From NCBI GenBank assembly GCA_947095585.1, contig OX352761.1:83257919-83321918 (forward strand): a DNA stretch of 64,000 bases. The letters run 5' to 3'. The position numbers and the translations under genes are program-made. The notes under the pieces are model-generated. The model was not told the DNA's origin. It saw only the letters and a list, made by a program, of their open reading frames with translations, and searched no databases. Source of the stretch: Nephrocerus scutellatus (taxonomy: Eukaryota > Arthropoda > Insecta > Diptera > Pipunculidae). Below are positions 40,193 to 48,431 of the stretch, in pieces (the stretch's first letter is position 1; each line of letters opens with the position of its first letter).

Positions 40193-42894
40193 GCACCATA
40201 AAGGTGCTACAGGCGAATCTACATCATGCTAAGGGGGCGTCCGCTACACTTAGCAAAAGATTCGCCGAAGAGAACATAGCCCTTGGCCTCATACAGGAGC
40301 CTTGGGCTATTAGCGGACAGGTGAAGGGTATAAAGGACGGGAAAGGTAAGTTAATAGTAAAATGTGGGGAGGCGGTTCCAAGAGCGGCCTGCCTTATCAG
40401 ATCTAACATTAACTTCCTTCCCATTCCAGAATTTACAACTAGGGACCTGGTTGCCGTTCTGGTGGAGGTTCCGACCGAGAGGGGGAAACAAAATATTGTA
40501 TGTGCCTCGGCATACTTCCCCGGCGATGAAGACACCATTCCGCCCAAAGAAGTGCAGGATATGATAACGCACTGTAAAGAAAGAAACATCCATTTCATCA
40601 TAGGATGTGATGCCAACGCTCATCATGAGGTTTGGGGAAGCAGCGGTATCAATCGAAGGGGTGAGTGTCTTTTAGATTATCTTATTAGCAATAATGTAGA
40701 TATCGCAAACAAGGGCTCTAAACCAACCTTCGTAAATGCGATTCGCGAAGAGGTACTAGATCTCACACTCGTTAGTCCATTTATCTCAAATTCCATTCTT
40801 AATTGGCATGTGTCCGATGAGGCCTCGCTGTCAGACCACCAACACATCAGGTTTGACATTCCAGGCGCGTTGGAACATACCTCTCCCAGATACGATCCTA
40901 AGTCAACCGACTGGAATCTTTATCGAGGACTAGTTCTCTCCAAATCAGATATGCTTGTCTCACCTATTGACTCAATAGAGGTACTAGACGAGGCAGCTTA
41001 CCAAGTAAATGATTTACTACTTACTTCCTACCATGGCAGTTGTGTCGGCAAAACTAATCTTTGTAAACGCAAAGTTCCTTGGTGGAATGACATACTGGCC
41101 AAGCTCAGGAGGAAAGTTAGAAAGCTCTTCAACTCAGCTAAACACACAAAGAGGTGGGACGAATATAAGTCCGCCCTTACAGAATATAACTCTGAATTAA
41201 GACGATCTAAGCGGGCCACGTGGAGGAAGTGCTGCGAGAATATCGCTGAATTGCCTGCAGCCGCGCGAATCCACAAGGCACTCGTTAAGGATCAGACAAA
41301 TAGTGTGGGTCTGTTAAAAAAGAATGACGGCACCTACACGACGGACCGGGAGGACACACTAAAAACGCTTCTACATGTTCATTTCCCCGGCTCGTACAAC
41401 AGTGTACCTCACACAAATTCGAACACGATTGACCGAAGGGTTAGTATCGCTAGTAGAGCCAATAGTTTATCTGGCAAAATATTTGCCTCTGATAAGGTTA
41501 GATGGGCAGTAGGCTCCTTCAAACCATTCAAAGCCCCTGGGGGGGATGGCATTTTTCCTGCTCTTATACAGAAGGCGATTGATGCAATCCTTCCGAGTTT
41601 AATTTTATTATTTAGAGCTAGCTTCAACTGGAGATACATCCCTTTTGCCTGGAGACAGGTAAACGTGATTTTTATCCCCAAACCAGGCAATAGGCCTAGT
41701 GAACTACCTAAATCATACAGACCAATCAGTCTAACATCGTTTGTCCTAAAAATCATGGAGAGACTCATTGATGTTCATATTAGAAGCAGACTAGAGGTGT
41801 CTGCTCCTTTGCACTCAAGCCAGTTTGCATACAGAAAAGGCAAAAGCACAGAAGGTGCCCTCCACTATCTGGTTAAAAAGATAGAAGGAACATTTCGATC
41901 CAAGGAGGTTGCTTTGTGTGCATTTCTGGACATTGAAGGCGCCTTCGATAACACTGGCTATGACTCTATAGAGAGAGCTATTAGCAACAAGGGTATCGAA
42001 ACCTCGACCAATATGTGGATTAGGGCTATGCTCGAGAGTCGGGATATCACATCTTCCTCAGGAGGAGTGTCAGTGTCTGTGACCGCAGTTATGGGATGCC
42101 CCCAAGGAGGAGTTCTCTCTCCCCTTCTGTGGTCACTGGTCATAGATGATCTCTTGGCCAATCTACGCAGATCAGGCTACACCGCCATTGGTTATGCTGA
42201 CGACCTGGCAATTATAATAAAAGGCAAACACTGCAAGACTATCTCTGCTGTCATGCAATGTGCGCTCTTAAAAGTTTTAGACTGGTGTAGCAGGGAAGGG
42301 TTATCCATCAATCCTAGCAAAACTGTTCTAGTGCCTTTCACCAAAAGAATTTCGATTGACTTAAACCCAATCACCATTAAAGGCACCACTCTTAAGTACT
42401 CCAGCGAGGTCAAATACCTAGGTGTTATCCTTGATAAAAGACTTAACTGGAATGCTCATATCAAGACTGCTACTAAACGCGCTACAAGGGCCCTATGGGC
42501 CTGCAGGAGACTTTACGGCAGTACTTGGGGCCTCAATCCTAAGATGATATATTGGATTTACACAATGATGGTGAGACCCATAATCTCGTATGCAGCCATA
42601 ATATTGTGGCCCAAGGTACTCGAGCGAAAAACGGCAAACGAGCTTCAGAAGCTCCAAAGAATTGCCTGTCTAGGTATTACAGATGCTATGCGCACCTGCC
42701 CAACGACAGCATTGAAAGCTATCGTAGGTCTTTCGCCCCTTCAGATATTCATCAGGAAGACAGCCGCTAGATGCGCTATCAAGCTGCAACTAGAATTTAA
42801 GTATAAACCAGGCGACCTTGTGGGACACCTGAGTATCCTCCTGAACCTGAACCTTTTTGTAGCGTCAACTGGAGTGCCGCCACAAAGGTGTTAA
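40189..42894 (+). CDS. LOA-like LINE ORF2: endonuclease and reverse transcriptase (901 aa, C-terminus lost)
   Basis: ATG at 40189 overlaps the ORF1 stop (ATGA). Endonuclease at residues ~1-225: LQANLHHAKGA, LIQEPW, Asp141 in DANAHHEVWGSS, SDH at 215-217. RT at residues ~430-760: SYRPISLTSFVLKIMERL, QFAYRKGKSTEGAL, motif A FLDIEGAFDN (Asp581), motif B MGCPQGGVLSPLLW (635 on), catalytic YADD at 669-672, KYLGVILDKRLNW. All catalytic residues that I can check are present. The frame ends VASTGVPPQRC, out of the ancestral frame: just upstream (near 42858) the sequence jumps to the region after RNase H, so the RNase H domain has been deleted. It may be enzymatically able for nicking and reverse transcription but is not a full LOA protein. 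Confidence 0.92.
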   Translation: MSTIKVLQANLHHAKGASATLSKRFAEENIALGLIQEPWAISGQVKGIKDGKGKLIVKCGEAVPRAACLIRSNINFLPIPEFTTRDLVAVLVEVPTERGKQNIVCASAYFPGDEDTIPPKEVQDMITHCKERNIHFIIGCDANAHHEVWGSSGINRRGECLLDYLISNNVDIANKGSKPTFVNAIREEVLDLTLVSPFISNSILNWHVSDEASLSDHQHIRFDIPGALEHTSPRYDPKSTDWNLYRGLVLSKSDMLVSPIDSIEVLDEAAYQVNDLLLTSYHGSCVGKTNLCKRKVPWWNDILAKLRRKVRKLFNSAKHTKRWDEYKSALTEYNSELRRSKRATWRKCCENIAELPAAARIHKALVKDQTNSVGLLKKNDGTYTTDREDTLKTLLHVHFPGSYNSVPHTNSNTIDRRVSIASRANSLSGKIFASDKVRWAVGSFKPFKAPGGDGIFPALIQKAIDAILPSLILLFRASFNWRYIPFAWRQVNVIFIPKPGNRPSELPKSYRPISLTSFVLKIMERLIDVHIRSRLEVSAPLHSSQFAYRKGKSTEGALHYLVKKIEGTFRSKEVALCAFLDIEGAFDNTGYDSIERAISNKGIETSTNMWIRAMLESRDITSSSGGVSVSVTAVMGCPQGGVLSPLLWSLVIDDLLANLRRSGYTAIGYADDLAIIIKGKHCKTISAVMQCALLKVLDWCSREGLSINPSKTVLVPFTKRISIDLNPITIKGTTLKYSSEVKYLGVILDKRLNWNAHIKTATKRATRALWACRRLYGSTWGLNPKMIYWIYTMMVRPIISYAAIILWPKVLERKTANELQKLQRIACLGITDAMRTCPTTALKAIVGLSPLQIFIRKTAARCAIKLQLEFKYKPGDLVGHLSILLNLNLFVASTGVPPQRC

Positions 42895-43240
42895 ACTGTT
42901 GGGAGGGCGAACTTCGCCTGACACATTGGATTAATACCCCAGGGCTAAGGCAATCCAAACAACTGATCAGACCCTACTCATACAAAGAAATACTGAATCT
43001 TGATAAAGGTAGCATTAGAAAAATAGTAGGTTTTCTAACTGGCCACTGTGGCCTTAGATACCATCTTAACAAAATAGGTGTGGGCTCTCTAACAGAATGC
43101 AGATTCTGTGCGGATGATGAGGAGACATCCGAACACATAAAAAAAAAAAAAAATGCCACGCTTAGCCAGAGTAGACACTGGCAAATAGGCAGCTTCCCTA
43201 TTTGGATTACCAAGTGCCACTCCCACACTAAATGAGTCGC
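42858..43240 (+). pseudogene. C-terminal remnant of LINE ORF2 (post-RNase H region and zinc finger)
   Basis: Frame from ~42858: VNWSAATKVLNCWEGELRLT, then PGLRQSKQLIRPYSYKEI, IVGFLTGHCGLRYHLNKIG and CRFCADDEETSEHI. This is the usual C-terminal LOA/I-type region. The finger is damaged by a 14-base A run at ~43137-43152 after EHI, where a Cys-x-Cys pair is expected; the frame then reads ALSQSRHWQIGSFPIW-like text and ends by 43235. It connects to ORF2 out of frame, at the site of the RNase H deletion. Confidence 0.75.
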
Positions 43241-43320
43241 ACCCCCGAACAAAGCCCGAGCGTCACTGTGGGATTCCCTAGGACTTAATCAAACTTAATT
43301 CGATAATTCTCAAAGATAGC
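43241..43320 (+). other. LINE 3' end / leader junction
   Basis: No poly(A) or simple tail is seen. Sequence from ~43300 (attctcaaagatagcgagcg) already belongs to the tandem-repeat leader. Confidence 0.35.
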
Positions 43321-43750
43321 GAGCGGCCAGTTAACCCCGAACATGTCGCGAGTTCAAACTGTTTCCAGCCTAAAAGATAAAACGAAAGAACGAGCGGCTA
43401 GTTAACCCCGAACCTGTCGCGAGTTCAAACTGTATTCCGGCTCAAAAGATAAAACGAAATAACGAGCGGCTAGTTAGCCCCGAACATGTCGCGAGTTCAA
43501 ACTGTTTCCAGCCCAAAAGATAAAATGAAATAACGAGCGGCTAGTTAACCCCGAACATTTCACGAGTTCAAATTGTATTCCGGCTCAAAAGATAAAATGA
43601 AATAACGAGCGGCTAGTTAACCCCGAACATGTCGCGAGTTCAAACTGTTTCCAGCCCAAAAGATAAAACGAAATAACGAGCGGCTAGTTAACCCCGAACC
43701 TGTCGCGAGTTAAAACTGTATACCGCCAAAAAGATAAAAGATACCCTATA
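43321..43750 (-). repeat. 71-72 bp tandem repeat, six units in alternating A/B types
   Basis: Units start with gagcgg(c/t)(c/t)agtta at 43321, 43392, 43464, 43535, 43607 and 43678: spacing 71, 72, 71, 72, 71. Odd units carry actgtttccagcc and even units actgtattccggctc (the last is diverged), so the true period is a ~143 bp dimer in three copies. It lies on the leader side of the PBS at 44241-44260. Confidence 0.9.
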
Positions 43751-44240
43751 ACGCGATACAAAAACTATTAAGCGGCCGGCTATTCTGGAAAAATATCGAC
43801 ACAAAATCAAACCGTACACAAATAATCGCTACTTCACAATCGAGTAAAAATAAAACAAGTCCCGAGGATGCCACAGTAAGGCTCAAATTAGTGACCAAAA
43901 AAAAGCATATCTTGATCACCCTCTAAGTCATCAGCAGGAGAGCCCATAATAGAGGCCGATTATTCCGGAAAAGTCAACAAGAACAACCGTGTTCTAACTT
44001 AGTTCGAGCGCCTCCACCAATAACCAGACAAGGCGTCAACCACACTGTCTTCATATCATAAAATTAAACTACAACTAAATATTAGTAAGCTCCCCCCACA
44101 AGAAGTGTGTGGGGGGTCTAAGTATATATTAAAAGGGAAATTAATCGAGAGAAAATCTTGTACGAAAACCGCAAATAAAACTTTCAGTTTCGCGAATAAA
44201 AGAAAAGTAAAAAAAAATGTTGGTAGCCTATCAACCTATA
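43751..44240 (-). other. remaining leader of the LTR element
   Basis: No ORF. It includes a strong hairpin (44092-44116). Its position between PBS and tandem repeat fits an LTR-element leader read on the minus strand. Confidence 0.5.
44092..44116. other. perfect 9 bp hairpin (ccccccaca, loop agaagtg, tgtgggggg)
   Basis: Stem 44092-44100 pairs with 44108-44116; the loop is 7 nt. It is GC-rich within AT-rich leader, so stable as RNA or single-stranded DNA on either strand. Confidence 0.7.
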
Positions 44241-44260
44241 GGCCCCACGTTGGGCGCCAA
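44241..44260 (-). promoter_or_regulatory. primer-binding site of the second LTR element
   Basis: The minus strand reads TGGCGCCCAACGTGGGGC, a classical retroelement PBS. It is oriented like the RING-Gag coding (36.2-37.9 kb) and places a 5' LTR to the right, from ~44261. Confidence 0.8.
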
Positions 44261-44525
44261 TTTATGTAATGGTCTTTCTGATGTTCATTTGCGGATGCAG
44301 CTGTTTCGGGGCCATGGAGCACACGCCTAGCATACGCGCTAGCCAGCTCGCCGGATTGGGGTGGGGTCTTGGCTAATCAGCCGCGCCTACCATCCATAAA
44401 TAAATTTAATTTGCGTGTACTATGTTACGATCCAAGAAAAGAAACGATCATGAGGCAGCGAACCAAACTCAATCAAAGGAAAACTAATTTTTTTTCATGA
44501 CGTTATAAGTCTACTTTGTTATTAT
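44261..44525 (-). repeat. probable 5' LTR (outer boundary unresolved)
   Basis: It follows the PBS, includes GC-rich then AT-rich parts with a minus-strand TATA-like tttatttatgg near 44395, and merges with the satellite edge near 44525. There is no second LTR in the window to confirm it. Confidence 0.35.
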
Positions 44526-44684
44526 TGATAATTCAACGGTAAGTTGCGAACTATAATTATATAATGGATAAATATATATTAAGATAACTTTATTTTAAAG
44601 GTAAATTGTGTATTATAATTATATAATAGATAATACATAGTAAGATGACGATAATCTAAAGGTAAGTGGTGCATTATAATTATA
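44526..44684 (+). repeat. satellite array edge: ~61 bp monomers
   Basis: The anchor ggtaa recurs at 44538, 44600 and 44661 (62 and 61 bp). The monomer includes ttgtgtattataattatata and gatgacgataatctaaa. It is interrupted by the Helitron-type element at ~44685. Confidence 0.8.
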
Positions 44685-45859
44685 TGTAATATATAAAAAT
44701 CTCGTGTCACGGTGTTTGTCTCTCAACTGCTCCGAAACGGCTCGACCGATTGTTATGAATTTTTTTAAGTATATTTGGTAGGTATGAGAATAGGTTTTAA
44801 AGTGAAAAAAAAATATTTGAGAGCGACTGGACCGATTTGGCTAACTTATTTTATAAATTCGCCATAGTCCGAAAAAGGTTTATACGAAAAAATATAGAAA
44901 AGATGCCCGGAAATTTGTAAAATTCGGAAAAAACTGGGAGTGCTGTTTTCCATAGGATTTATGTATGAACTCGCCACCATAACTCACGATTCGAACGATG
45001 GATTAGCGTAATTCTTTTTTTGTTTTGTTCGTTATAGTCCTAGGAAACAAAGACAATTACAAAGGAAATTCGGATAAACAGCAAAAATTGTTTTGTTCGT
45101 TATGTTCCCGGAGATATTTTTAGCAAAATAAAATTCGGGAAAATTTGGAAAACGATAAATTGGATATATTTTGAGGAAATAACTCTATTGAATGTTTTCG
45201 GTGAAATGAAAACTTTGGAAAAACGCATTCCAGCCTAATTTTAAATAAAATTAAATTTGTGTTGATTCGCGATTTGTCCAGCAAAAGTCGTTATTTCATT
45301 TCTGTTCCAATAGATTCCAATTGTTTGGGTTACGTGCGCAAATGTCATTTGACAGCTTCGTCTTTGATTTTGTGTGGCAAAAAGATCTCCAAAGGCCACA
45401 AAAGACCACAAAAGACCATCAAAAAGCCCTTAAGACCCAGAAAAGAATCACAAAAAGACCTCCGAAAGTCCCTCAAAATCCCCAAAAATCATTAAAGACC
45501 CCGAAAAGAACATCAAAACACCATAAAAAGACTAGCCGAAATACCACAAAAAGACCCTCAAAAGACCCCAAAAGACCTACAAAAGGCGTCCAAAAGACTC
45601 ACCAAAAAACCTCCAAAAGACTCCCAAAGAACCCCCAAAAGAACCTCGAAGACCCTCAAAAGACCCCCAAAAGACCATACCGAATTTCATACAAATCGGT
45701 GGAGAAATTACTTAGTTCCCAAAATTAAAAAATGTAACACAATGATGTCACTAATACTGTGACTCGATATCGCAAAACAAATAGCTTTTCACAAGTTCAC
45801 AAAACGATCAAACAAATTTATTGAAAGTGGGACAGGACAACGTCTGTCGGGTCAGCTAG
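44685..45859 (+). mobile_element. non-autonomous Helitron-type element A (1.18 kb)
   Basis: Left part tataaaaatctcgtgtcacg, then gtgtttgtc. Right end: hairpin gacag/ctgtc (45831-45835, 45844-45848; 8 nt loop), seven bases, then CTAG at 45856-45859 followed by T, the canonical Helitron 3' end (hairpin, CTRR, T). The flanks are the satellite monomer interrupted after attataattata. The left terminus is less certain: TC at 44700 would be canonical, but the satellite breaks at 44684. No Rep/helicase coding. The middle (45385-45690) is an aaaagacc-type minisatellite that creates spurious Lys/Pro-rich frames. Confidence 0.75.
45385..45690 (+). repeat. irregular (C)AAAAGACC minisatellite inside element A
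   Basis: About thirty near-repeats of caaaagacc/aaaaagacct with a 9-12 bp period. All three plus frames are open or nearly so and give Lys/Pro/Gln-rich products, an artefact of the repeat. Confidence 0.8.
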
Positions 45860-46366
45860 TTATAGATAATATATAGTAAGATGACGGTAATCCAAAGGTA
45901 AGTGGTTTATTATAATTATATAATAGATAGTATATAGTAAGATGACGATAATCTTAACCTAAATGGTGTATTAAATTTATATAATAAATAATGCATATTA
46001 AGTTGACGATAATCTAAAGGTAAGTGGTTTATTATAATTATAATATATATATGTAGTAACATGATGATAATCTAAAGGTATATGGTGTTTTGATGACTAT
46101 ACGAAAATAGTAATTATGATGTGTAGTATATCAAATAAGATGTCGATAATTTAGAGGTAAGTTCTATTTGGATGATTATGCGCAAAATAGCAATTAAAAT
46201 TTGTAACATATTTGATAAAATGACGATAATTTAAGGTAAATGGTGTTTTGATGATTATACGAAAATAGTAATTATGATGTGTAGTATATCAAATTAGATG
46301 TCGATAATTAAGAGGTAAGTTCTATTTGGATGCTTATGCGCAAAATAGCAATTAAAATTTGTAACA
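45860..46366 (+). repeat. satellite array edge: transition from ~61 bp to ~79 bp monomers
   Basis: The anchor ggtaa/cctaa occurs at 45897, 45959, 46019, 46077 (58-62 bp steps), then 46156 and 46235 (79 bp steps). The 79 bp monomers match the two halves of the main 158 bp unit. Confidence 0.85.
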
Positions 46367-46494
46367 TCTATATATATAAAATAGAGAATTTATTTGTTTA
46401 TTTGTATATATATTTGTATATATTTGTGCCTAACTAGATCTGGAACGCCTTGACCAATTTCAACCAAACTTGGTATACATATTAGTTACTATAT

Positions 46495-47470
46495 GGAATC
46501 ACCGACCGATATTAGTGTCGATTTTATGGTTTTCGAGGTCGCTGAGTTGAATGGTGATGGTAAGACAGCTCTAGGGATGTTAACGAAGCGGTGGGGGGGG
46601 GGGTGGAACGATATTAGTATTGATTCTATGGTTTTCGGGGTCGCTGAGTTGAATGGTTATGGTAAGAAGCTCTAGGTGGATGGGGTTGATAACGGAGTGG
46701 TGACGGGGTAACCGATATTAGTGTCGATTTTATGGTTTTCGAGGTCGCTGAGTTGAATGGTGATGGTAAGACAGCTCTATGGGGATGGGGTTGTTAACGG
46801 AGCGGGGGGGGGGGAACTATATTAGTATTGATTCAATGGTTTTCGGGGTCGCTGAGTTGAACCGTGATGGTAAGACAGCTCTAGGGGGATGGGGTCGATA
46901 ACGGAAGGGGGGTAGCCGATATTAGTGCCGATTTTATGGTTTTCGTGGTCGCTGAGTTCAATGGTGATGGTAAGACAGGTCTAGGGGGATGGGGTGATAA
47001 CTGATGGGTTGACCGATATTTGTGTCATTCTATGGTTTTCGGGGCCGCTGAGTTAAATGGTGATGGTAAGACAGCTCTAGGGGGATGGGGTCGATAGCTG
47101 AGGCGGGGGAGACCGATATTAGTGTCGACTTTATGGTTTTCGGTGTCGCTGAGTTGAACGGTGATGCTAAGACAGCTCTAGGGGTATGAATTCGATAACG
47201 GAGCGGGGGCTTTACCAACATTAGTGTCGATTTTATATTTTTCGGGGTCGCTGAGTTGAATCGTGATGGTACGACAGCTCTAGGGGATGGGGTCGATACC
47301 TGATGGGGATGACCGATATTAGTGTCCATTCAATAGTTCTCGGGGCCACTGAGATTAATAGTATTGGTAGGACATTCCTATGGGTGAGTTGTTTCCCCGG
47401 AGGTGGGAGGGTGACCGATATTAGTGTCGATCCCATAGTTTTCGGGGTCGCTGAGAGGAATAGTGGTGTA
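46495..47470 (+). repeat. ~103 bp tandem repeat (about ten units) inside Helitron B
   Basis: Starts near 46503, 46611, 46710, 46815, 46917, 47012, 47113, 47216, 47310 and 47415, each with ccgatattagtgtcgat-type text, atggttttcggggtcgctga and gatggtaagacagctctagg. Copies are diverged. Frames across it on either strand are artefacts. Confidence 0.88.
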
Positions 47471-47589
47471 CAGAATGGTATTCGGCGACCATTTGGCGAC
47501 GTTTTGGGGGTGGGACATTGTCGCTCCTTCTTCAAATTGGATAGATTAGTAGCCGTGTTTTATGGATATGTTAAATTGACATCGATTTT

Positions 47590-48240
47590 TGAAATCTGCG
47601 GCTGAACTAATAAATTCTATTTATCCGGCTGTTTCTCAAAACTATAACATTTTTAACCGGTTGCTAGAAAGGGACATTCTTGCTTCTAAAAATGGAGACA
47701 ACCACGAAATAAACAATCAAATACTTGCATGTTAATAGGCGTAGTCACTGAAAATAAGTGTATCGATACCTTTGTAGATACTGATGAGGAAGTTAATTAT
47801 CTAACTGAGTTCCTAAACTCACTTAATTCGTCTGTATTGCCACCACATCGTCTTACAGCTTGATCTCCAATTATTTTACTACGGATTCTCGACTCGGCAA
47901 AACTTTGCATCGGTACAAGACTGTGCGTAAAAGACATGCCGGGAAATATAATTGAAGCGACTATCTTCACAGAAAAGGGACAGTGTGAAACAGTTTTTAT
48001 CCCACGGATAGCACTCATTTCGACGGATCTACCTTTTAAGATTGCAATTTCCAGTAAAACTTGCGTTTTCGATGACGATCAATAAGTCGGACAGTTTATT
48101 CAGTATTGCAGACTATAGATTTGAGATTGTCATATTTTTCCCACGGACAACTTTGTTTTGCTTGCTCTGGGTTGGGTTGACCTACAAATTTATTTATTCT
48201 TGAAGGTGAAACTAAAAACATTGTATACAACTAAGTTTTG
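47590..48240 (+). pseudogene. Helitron PIF1-type helicase, C-terminal remnant
   Basis: Broken frames give INSIYPAVSQNYNIFNRLLE, then RDILASKNGDNHEINNQIL (~47600-47730); IDTFVDTDEEVNYLTEFLNS, then LPPHRL (~47765-47860); SPIILLRILDSAKLCIGTRL, then CVKDMPGNIIEATIFTEKG (~47865-47980); VFIPRIALISTDLPF (~47993-48035). Decayed text like the final PIF1 motif VI follows to ~48240 (SHGQL, then FILEGETKNIVY). The order equals the C-terminal half of insect Helitron helicases (family knowledge). At least four frame breaks; Rep and the helicase N-terminal half are absent. Confidence 0.85.
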
Positions 48241-48431
48241 TTTTAAATTAATTTTATGTATGTTTATTTAATTTTATTTTATAATTTGAATACTATAGCA
48301 ATAATTTAAAATAAATTTTGTTAATAAAAACTGCAGATTTACCTTATAGATAGATATCACTCTTTTTTCTACCCCGCCTAATAGAAAATTGGGATGAATA
48401 AATACCTGGGCAACGCCGGGTAATCAGCTAG

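Larger units (their letters stand above)
46367..48431 (+). mobile_element. Helitron element B (2.07 kb) with helicase remnant, inserted in the satellite
   Basis: Starts TCTATATATATAAAATAGAG at 46367 directly after satellite gtaaca. Ends with hairpin acctgg/ccgggt (48404-48409, 48416-48421; one G-T pair, 6 nt loop), aatcag, CTAG (48428-48431), after which satellite resumes with tatttgata. Uninterrupted satellite units read gtaacatatttgata, so the element sits exactly between A and T without target duplication, the Helitron rule. Inside are a ~103 bp tandem repeat (46495-47470) and decayed PIF1-type helicase coding (47590-48240). Confidence 0.92.

Noticed and set aside
39046..42413. Minus-strand frames of 60-130 codons
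   Set aside because: Shadows of the LOA-like LINE ORF1 and ORF2.
45259..45728. Lys/Pro-rich frames (78 and 135 aa)
   Set aside because: Produced by the aaaagacc minisatellite inside a Helitron-type element; no conserved domain and non-ATG starts.
47030..47605. Several ~100 aa frames on both strands
   Set aside because: All run through the ~103 bp tandem repeat of Helitron B; the sense of the reading changes between units.
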